Positions 59,361-64,000 of a DNA stretch of 64,000 nt are shown piece after piece. The position numbers and the translations under genes are program-made. Numbering within the stretch: the first letter of the stretch is position 1; each line of letters opens with the position of its first letter. The notes beneath the pieces are model-generated. The model was not told the origin of the DNA and searched no databases. It worked only from the letters and a program-made list of their open reading frames with translations. Source of the DNA: Muribaculaceae bacterium (lineage in GTDB: Bacteria > Bacteroidota > Bacteroidia > Bacteroidales > Muribaculaceae); contig JAKSLZ010000001.1 in assembly GCA_024400935.1 (NCBI GenBank), positions 1 through 64,000 of the forward strand, given 5' to 3'.

Positions 59361-60203
59361 TTATTCTACAAGACATGACGGCTCGTTGAGATGACTGTGG
59401 CGCTTGTCCTCGGGGGGCACAGCCATGTAGTCGCCATATATGCCAGTGAGGTATTCGTGCCAGCCCGACGGTACCGGCAGCTCACGGGTGCCAAATCGCA
59501 TCTTGTCGAGCTTGAGGAACCCCTCAGACAACTGCACCTCACCCTTGCCATACCGGCCCCATACCACACATGCACAGTACTTGACAGTGTTCAGGTCATA
59601 GTAAGTGTGGTTGTCATACCAATCCTTCAGGTATTTCTCACGCTTACTGCGACACAATCTCAAGGGCAGAAAAGTAAAAATTTCACGAGGCATCGTGAAC
59701 AAGAAGTAATAGACCTTTGACTTCCAGTAATCATACACTTTATTGAACGGACCTCCGAGCGTGGAAATACGTTGTATCTCCTCACGGTTGCGCAAGAAAT
59801 ATTCTTGGGCCTCCTCCAAAACGTCGCCACATCCGTCGTAGACGAAGATATCGATGTTGATTTTGCTGGTTTCCCACTGCGAGGACCATGAGCGGGTCTT
59901 TGTCATCTTGGCAAAGGGCATCATGTATCCCTTAGTGTGCTTGTAGTCATATAAAGTGTAACCCTCCACGCCCTCGGCATGGAAGAGTTCAAGGAATCGC
60001 TCATAGTTATCCCTGGTCATGGCTATGTCCACGTCGTCGTCCCAGGGGATAATGCCCTGGTGACGCACCGCTCCCAACAGACTGCCACCCACAAGGAAGT
60101 AGGGTATGTCGTGAGCCTTGCAAAAGTCGTCCACCATGTAGACAATCTCATACAGGACCTGCTGATGTTGCTCCAGGGTTAAAGGGATGAGTTTATCGGC
60201 CAT
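59361..60203 (-). CDS. LicD-family phosphotransferase
   Basis: 280 aa. LicD enzymes move phosphocholine (or a similar phospho-group) from a CDP carrier to a glycan. The nucleotidyltransferase-like core is clear: FCKAHDIPYFLVGGSLLGAV followed by RHQGIIPWDDDVDIAMTRDN, with the GGSLLGAVRH motif and the D-D-D-V-D metal site at about residues 40-62. The C-terminal half is Trp/Tyr-rich. The start overlaps the upstream epimerase stop by 11 bp, so the two are coupled. A CDP-donor enzyme (IspD/TarI-like) lies two genes upstream. Confidence 0.92.
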   Translation of the reverse strand: MADKLIPLTLEQHQQVLYEIVYMVDDFCKAHDIPYFLVGGSLLGAVRHQGIIPWDDDVDIAMTRDNYERFLELFHAEGVEGYTLYDYKHTKGYMMPFAKMTKTRSWSSQWETSKINIDIFVYDGCGDVLEEAQEYFLRNREEIQRISTLGGPFNKVYDYWKSKVYYFLFTMPREIFTFLPLRLCRSKREKYLKDWYDNHTYYDLNTVKYCACVVWGRYGKGEVQLSEGFLKLDKMRFGTRELPVPSGWHEYLTGIYGDYMAVPPEDKRHSHLNEPSCLVE

Positions 60204-61191
60204 GATTCTTCAGTGATTTATAATGGTTGAAAACGTCCTTGCATATGTTCTCTAGGCTGTGCTCGGGATGCCACCCTAACGACTGTAGCTTTGCAGTGGA
60301 GAGTGGCAACAGTGATGGCGGGGCATATGGAGTATTCTCTTTCAACTCTACCCTCACGTCTATGGATTGGTTCAAACTCTCCTTGACAAAGGTTGCCAGG
60401 TCTCGGGCACTGATATATGTTGACTCGTTAGCCACGTTATAGGCCTCGCCCTTCACCCCACGGTCGAGCAGCAGCATTATCGCAGCCACGGCATCGCCCA
60501 CGTGGCAGTAGGGGCGGGCACCCTCGCCGGTGGTGTGCAGGACGATGTCTTCGCCCAGAAAAGCCGAGCGGCAAAAGGCATTGATGACACGGTTGTCGTC
60601 AAACGTCACACCGGGACCAGTGGTCTGGGTGAGACGGGCTGTGCACACCGGTACACCATGCTGATGGGCATAGAGGCTGCACAGGTGCTCAGCGGCACGC
60701 TTTGCCACAGGATAGCTGCTGCGGGCCGACGCCAGGTCAACGTACCCAAGCATTTCTTCGGTCACGGGTTTACATTCCCCGTTTATCGTGCCATAAACCT
60801 CGAGCGACGACAAGTACACAAACCCTTTGACCTGATGTTGCACAGCATAGTCAAGCAAGTGCTGTGTGGGGTGGACGATGGCATTATAGGTCTCGATGGG
60901 ATGCTCGGTGAACTCACGGTTAGAAGTGGGCGCAGCGCAGTGAACGATGTAGTCCACATCACCGGCCCATTCATAGTCGGTCGTCAACAGGTCACACTCG
61001 TGCAGCGATGCACCCGCAATGCCGCCGAGCATAGCCTGCGCCTTAGCCATGTTGCGCACGGGCAGCACCATGTGGGCTCCGGGGAACTTATCAGCCAGGT
61101 GTCGCACCACAGCCGAGCCTATCAGCCCGGTCGACCCTGTTATGAGAAACTTACTGCTGTCCATTGTTTTTCTATAATTCTTAACTGACAT
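60193..61191 (-). CDS. NAD(P)-dependent epimerase/dehydratase, extended SDR
   Basis: 332 aa. Rossmann motif GSTGLIGSAVV near 19-29. The active-site YLSSLEVYG and SSYPVAK place the Tyr-x3-Lys pair. RLTQTTGPG and the sugar-nucleotide tail GEAYNVANESTYISARDLA follow. It could be a sugar-nucleotide epimerase or a reductase making the polyol precursor. The start at 61191 overlaps the ispD-like stop (TAATG); a second ATG at 61164 (MDSSKF) would give 323 aa. Confidence 0.88.
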   Translation of the reverse strand: MSVKNYRKTMDSSKFLITGSTGLIGSAVVRHLADKFPGAHMVLPVRNMAKAQAMLGGIAGASLHECDLLTTDYEWAGDVDYIVHCAAPTSNREFTEHPIETYNAIVHPTQHLLDYAVQHQVKGFVYLSSLEVYGTINGECKPVTEEMLGYVDLASARSSYPVAKRAAEHLCSLYAHQHGVPVCTARLTQTTGPGVTFDDNRVINAFCRSAFLGEDIVLHTTGEGARPYCHVGDAVAAIMLLLDRGVKGEAYNVANESTYISARDLATFVKESLNQSIDVRVELKENTPYAPPSLLPLSTAKLQSLGWHPEHSLENICKDVFNHYKSLKNHGR

Positions 61192-61922
61192 TAGTCGTTG
61201 TTGGCAGTGAAAACCTGCTGCATCTCGTTGAAGTTGAGCAATGCGCGAAACAGCATAATATCACTGGGAAATGTGATTTTGATATTGGTGGTGGGACCAC
61301 TCACCTCATAGGACGCGACACCATAGTCGCAAAGCATCGAGAAGCAGTCACGGTAGCTGGTCTTGCCATCGGCGATGGCACGCTCGTGCAGCCTCAGGAT
61401 GTCGTTGAGGCGGAAGCATTGCGGTGCACGCACGATGTGCATGCGATTGCGGTCAAGCAAGCGGTGATGTCCGTTTTCCTCAAGGATGAAAGTCTCAGTG
61501 GGCATTGCCACGGTGATGGCATTGCCATGTGTGGCAGTGGCGTTGATACAGTCGGTGATGAGCTGGGGCGTAACCATGGGCCGCACAGCATCATGCACAA
61601 GCACCGTGGGATTGTCGCAACCCTCCTCGCGCGCATAGTCCTGGGCTGCAAGCAGTCCGTTGTAGATGGATTGCTGCCCCTCATCGCCACCGTCCACCAC
61701 ACGCACCACTTTGTTCATGTAGTTTCGTTTCAAGGAAATTCGGACATGTTCACTCCATTCCTTGAGACACACCACCACAATGGCATCAATGTGCGGGTGC
61801 AATTCAAACGTCTCGATAGTATAAGCGATAATGGGCTTGCCGTTAACGTCAATAAATTGCTTGGGGATTTTGTTACCCATGCGTGTACCTTTACCTCCTG
61901 CAGTTATAATGGCGATATTCAT
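61191..61922 (-). CDS. IspD/TarI-family cytidylyltransferase
   Basis: 243 aa. Joins CTP with a polyol phosphate. The N-terminal CTP loop AIITAGGKGTRMGNKIPKQF is at about residues 4-23. TVLVHDAVRPMVTPQLITDC is near 106-125 and ETFILEENGHHRLLDRNRMH near 150. IspD makes CDP-methylerythritol, while TarI and Bcs1-type relatives make CDP-ribitol or CDP-glycerol for surface polymers. Its position between a CDP-glycerol-type transferase and LicD favours the polymer role; the sequence alone cannot decide. Overlaps the next gene by one base. Confidence 0.88.
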   Translation of the reverse strand: MNIAIITAGGKGTRMGNKIPKQFIDVNGKPIIAYTIETFELHPHIDAIVVVCLKEWSEHVRISLKRNYMNKVVRVVDGGDEGQQSIYNGLLAAQDYAREEGCDNPTVLVHDAVRPMVTPQLITDCINATATHGNAITVAMPTETFILEENGHHRLLDRNRMHIVRAPQCFRLNDILRLHERAIADGKTSYRDCFSMLCDYGVASYEVSGPTTNIKITFPSDIMLFRALLNFNEMQQVFTANND

Positions 61923-61942
61923 AGTTTTTGGGGTTACATTAA

Positions 61943-63184
61943 TTATGTAAGGTCTAAAATGTTGTTATGTATAAAGTTGATTATTATATCTGAAATCACA
62001 ACCGAGGCATTGCCGGGCTCGTACAGGCCCATACGCTCCTTGAACGCACACCAGCGTTCAAGATAAGCCTCATGGTCATAGTTCTTTATATTCTCTATCA
62101 ATTCCTCGTTATTGCGCGCATAGGGGAATGGCAGTTCCTCCATCTCATAGTAAACCCCGCGCTCGGCTTTATAGATATCAAAGTCAGTGGCATAGGTAAA
62201 GCACGGAATATCGAGCAACGCCGCGTCAAAGATGCACGACGAGTAGTCACTCAGCACGACATCCACGCCTAACAGTAGTTTTTGCATATCCTGGAAGTCA
62301 GTGGAATCAATTGTTCCACTGCTGTTTTCTTTATATTCCTGCGACAACTGCTCGGCAAACTTAGGGTGCCACCTAAACATAATTACCCACTTGCCACCAA
62401 ATTTACTTTCAAGCGCTTTCCTTAAAGCATCAGTGTCAATGATAAACTGCGACATGTCGATTTTATCAAAGAAACTGCTCCTGTAAGTTGGGGCATAAAG
62501 AAAAATCCGAGTCTCCTTGTCAATGTTGTAATAGCTGCGCACCAATTCACGACATGCAGCGTCCCCATTTATCAATATGTCATTCTTGGGATATCCGCAT
62601 TTAAAAATCAAGCCGTCATAATGAAAAGCCGAGCGGTATATCCTAGACAGATGATCAGACTGCGAAATAAACACATCGGCCATCCTGCATGTGTGCGCAG
62701 TCAAGTCCTTTAGCCATTTCAAGTTTTGAAACTCGGGCACTTCAAGTTCAAGTTTCTTTATTCCTAATCCTCCATGCCAGGTCTCGATATACAACTGCCC
62801 CTTTCTCTTCTTGGTCCACGCATGGAAATGATGCGTGTCGATAATAACCTTTGCGGTTGCAAGATGGTATCTTGTTAGCAGCAAGCCACTGTAAGGAATT
62901 GCCTTTACCCACTGTGGAACTTCAAATTTGCCGTCCACCATCCACAACAGCTTAATGCCAGTGTTTTTTTGATTGATAGCCTCGAAAATATAAGCGGGGT
63001 TATCGCCATATTTTTTACCTTGAAATGCAGTTGCTACCACCTTGTTCTGCAATGGCAACAGCGAGAAGATGGGGTACAACATCCTGGCTAACAAGCTAGA
63101 AAGCCTGATGCACACATATACCTTCACCCTCTTGAGGAATTCCAGTACACCTTTTTCTCTTATTATGGCCAAACACTTGTTCAT
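61943..63184 (-). CDS. CDP-glycerol/ribitol polyol-phosphotransferase (TagB/TagF-like)
   Basis: 413 aa. Resembles CDP-glycerol glycerophosphotransferases (Glyphos_transf). The N-terminal basic, amphipathic stretch (VKVYVCIRLSSLLARMLYPI) suits membrane attachment. Core motifs: VIIDTHHFHAWTKKRKGQLY, IETWHGGLGIKK (the conserved W-H-G), FKCGYPKNDILI, FLYAPTYRSSFFD, VIMFRWHPKF (the conserved H-P) and DVVLSDYSSCIFDAALLDIP, the S-D-Y-S-S donor site. It transfers a polyol phosphate to a lipid-linked glycan or polymer. The stop-start overlap with the upstream GT is 4 bp. Confidence 0.92.
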   Translation of the reverse strand: MNKCLAIIREKGVLEFLKRVKVYVCIRLSSLLARMLYPIFSLLPLQNKVVATAFQGKKYGDNPAYIFEAINQKNTGIKLLWMVDGKFEVPQWVKAIPYSGLLLTRYHLATAKVIIDTHHFHAWTKKRKGQLYIETWHGGLGIKKLELEVPEFQNLKWLKDLTAHTCRMADVFISQSDHLSRIYRSAFHYDGLIFKCGYPKNDILINGDAACRELVRSYYNIDKETRIFLYAPTYRSSFFDKIDMSQFIIDTDALRKALESKFGGKWVIMFRWHPKFAEQLSQEYKENSSGTIDSTDFQDMQKLLLGVDVVLSDYSSCIFDAALLDIPCFTYATDFDIYKAERGVYYEMEELPFPYARNNEELIENIKNYDHEAYLERWCAFKERMGLYEPGNASVVISDIIINFIHNNILDLT

Positions 63185-64000
63185 TCTTTCTTGTGAGATT
63201 TGCGGATGAATTTGCCAAGTATTTTATCTATGAAACGAGTGAACCTGGGTAACCGCAACCACATGAATAGCAGGGCATGGTAGGTGTTGCTGGCCTGAAT
63301 CATTTCTTCATGTTTTCCTGACTCCGACAAGTGCTTGCGCCACAGCATTGCACCCTCACGAGGCACGGGCATAGATGGCGACATGAACGACGACTTGCAG
63401 TTAAGTATAGTTTCTTTTAGCTCGTCGGTCAAGCCTTGTGCTTTAACTTTTACATACAACTCGTTGAACAGCGGCGACATGTCGTCAGTCTTGCCCAACA
63501 GATTGTTGAAGAAATGCATCACATGGGCGGTGTGTAGATACTGGATGCTCTCAGCAACTTGGCAATTCAGGTTGCCCGACATCTCTTTTACCACATACCC
63601 CATGTCGATGTTTGCTTTCATGAGCGGCTGTTGGTCTTTCATCCTCTTGAACTCACGCATTGAGTGAACCCACAGCTCGTTCCAGCGCCTATAAAACTCA
63701 TGTGTCATCTCGCAGTCGCGCACAAAAGCCACGCCACCGTTAAACTGCACCGTCTCCTTCGACACATCTATGCCATACATCTTCTTCATCACAGGCACCA
63801 CCCAGTCATATATCAGACACTGATTGAAATCGCAGTTGCAGTCCTGTACCATGCCCAAGTCGAAGTCAAAGTCATCGACATAAGACAGGTCGGCACACAC
63901 CACGGTGTCGGTGTCAAGATACAGGAAGTCGCCCTCAATGATCTCGCGCAGGGTGGTCTTGAGCCATCGCGAGCGCTCCATCATGCCCTGCTCGGGCTTG
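63181..64000 (-). CDS. Glycosyltransferase (GT8-like), 5' end outside the window
   Basis: At least 272 residues; the reading frame is open to the window edge, so the start lies beyond base 64,000. The metal motif is in GDFLYLDTDTVVCADLSYVD (D-T-D), followed by FDFDLGMVQDC and VQFNGGVAFVRDCEMTHEFY, the GT8/GT-A pattern. The C-terminus is basic and Phe/Arg-rich (LRLPRFTRFIDKILGKFIRK), suggesting membrane attachment. It overlaps the polyol-phosphotransferase gene by 4 bp and would be the upstream member of the same operon. Confidence 0.8.
   Translation of the reverse strand, partial: KPEQGMMERSRWLKTTLREIIEGDFLYLDTDTVVCADLSYVDDFDFDLGMVQDCNCDFNQCLIYDWVVPVMKKMYGIDVSKETVQFNGGVAFVRDCEMTHEFYRRWNELWVHSMREFKRMKDQQPLMKANIDMGYVVKEMSGNLNCQVAESIQYLHTAHVMHFFNNLLGKTDDMSPLFNELYVKVKAQGLTDELKETILNCKSSFMSPSMPVPREGAMLWRKHLSESGKHEEMIQASNTYHALLFMWLRLPRFTRFIDKILGKFIRKSHKKE

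Overview
The window comes from a Bacteroidota (order Bacteroidales) chromosome, most likely a Muribaculaceae- or Prevotellaceae-like gut bacterium. The evidence is the repeated Bacteroidota -7 promoter element TAnnTTTG ahead of many genes, the near absence of strong Shine-Dalgarno sites, the kinds of surface proteins present (OMP beta-barrels with CarboxypepD-like plugs, PCMD proteins, plant-type LRR lipoproteins, GLQGQR-like C-terminal tails) and recognisable housekeeping proteins (RecF, MnmG, UvrC, YbeY, Dtd, Apt, short-type Pgi, ComM/YifB). The family-level placement is inference.

Layout. 1-2,760: the 3' end of tRNA-Asn with its terminator, then a repeat-rich accessory island. It holds a hairpin-packed element with perfect 25-bp inverted ends, a tandem 22-bp repeat overlapping a promoter, a DUF4143-type AAA ATPase and a small secreted protein. 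2,796-8,230: tRNA-Tyr, recF, a DciA-like gene, a thioesterase and a large outer-membrane beta-barrel. 8,449-12,304: a membrane AraC-type regulator, a second DUF4143-type ATPase whose promoter carries four palindromes phased by about 33 bp, and a GH29 alpha-L-fucosidase. 12,443-17,587 (minus strand): LRR lipoprotein, PLP aminotransferase, PCMD protein and a repeat protein of unknown function.

17,941-25,686 is the most novel-looking block. Seven consecutive plus-strand genes encode bitopic membrane proteins that share a SHOCT-like N-terminal helix pair and/or a shared C-terminal domain, plus two paralogous outer-membrane barrels, one fused to a TPR domain. I recognise no described system here; it looks like an envelope-spanning module. 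An S41-like peptidase follows.

27,000-38,200 mixes ordinary genes (comM, cysteine desulfidase cyuA-like, dtd) with hypothetical or secreted genes and several gene-poor gaps. The gaps contain MITE-like inverted-repeat elements, shared short repeats, a frameshifted DUF3244-like gene and a secreted protein whose original C-terminal tail survives out of frame behind a dockerin-like doublet. 38,196-44,707 is housekeeping (uvrC, apt, mnmG, ybeY, nfeD-like, SPFH). 45,057-52,626: three tandem secreted CotH-kinase-like proteins, each ending in a dockerin-like doublet, followed by two glycosyltransferases. 52,636-57,648: an SDR, a double-zinc-ribbon membrane protein, a GNAT-like protein and pgi. An array of mini-hairpins follows pgi. 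57,899-64,000 (minus strand): a surface-polymer cluster with tightly coupled genes for a GT8-like enzyme, a CDP-glycerol-type glycerophosphotransferase, an IspD/TarI cytidylyltransferase, an extended SDR and LicD. This suggests a phosphopolyol- or phosphocholine-decorated glycan.
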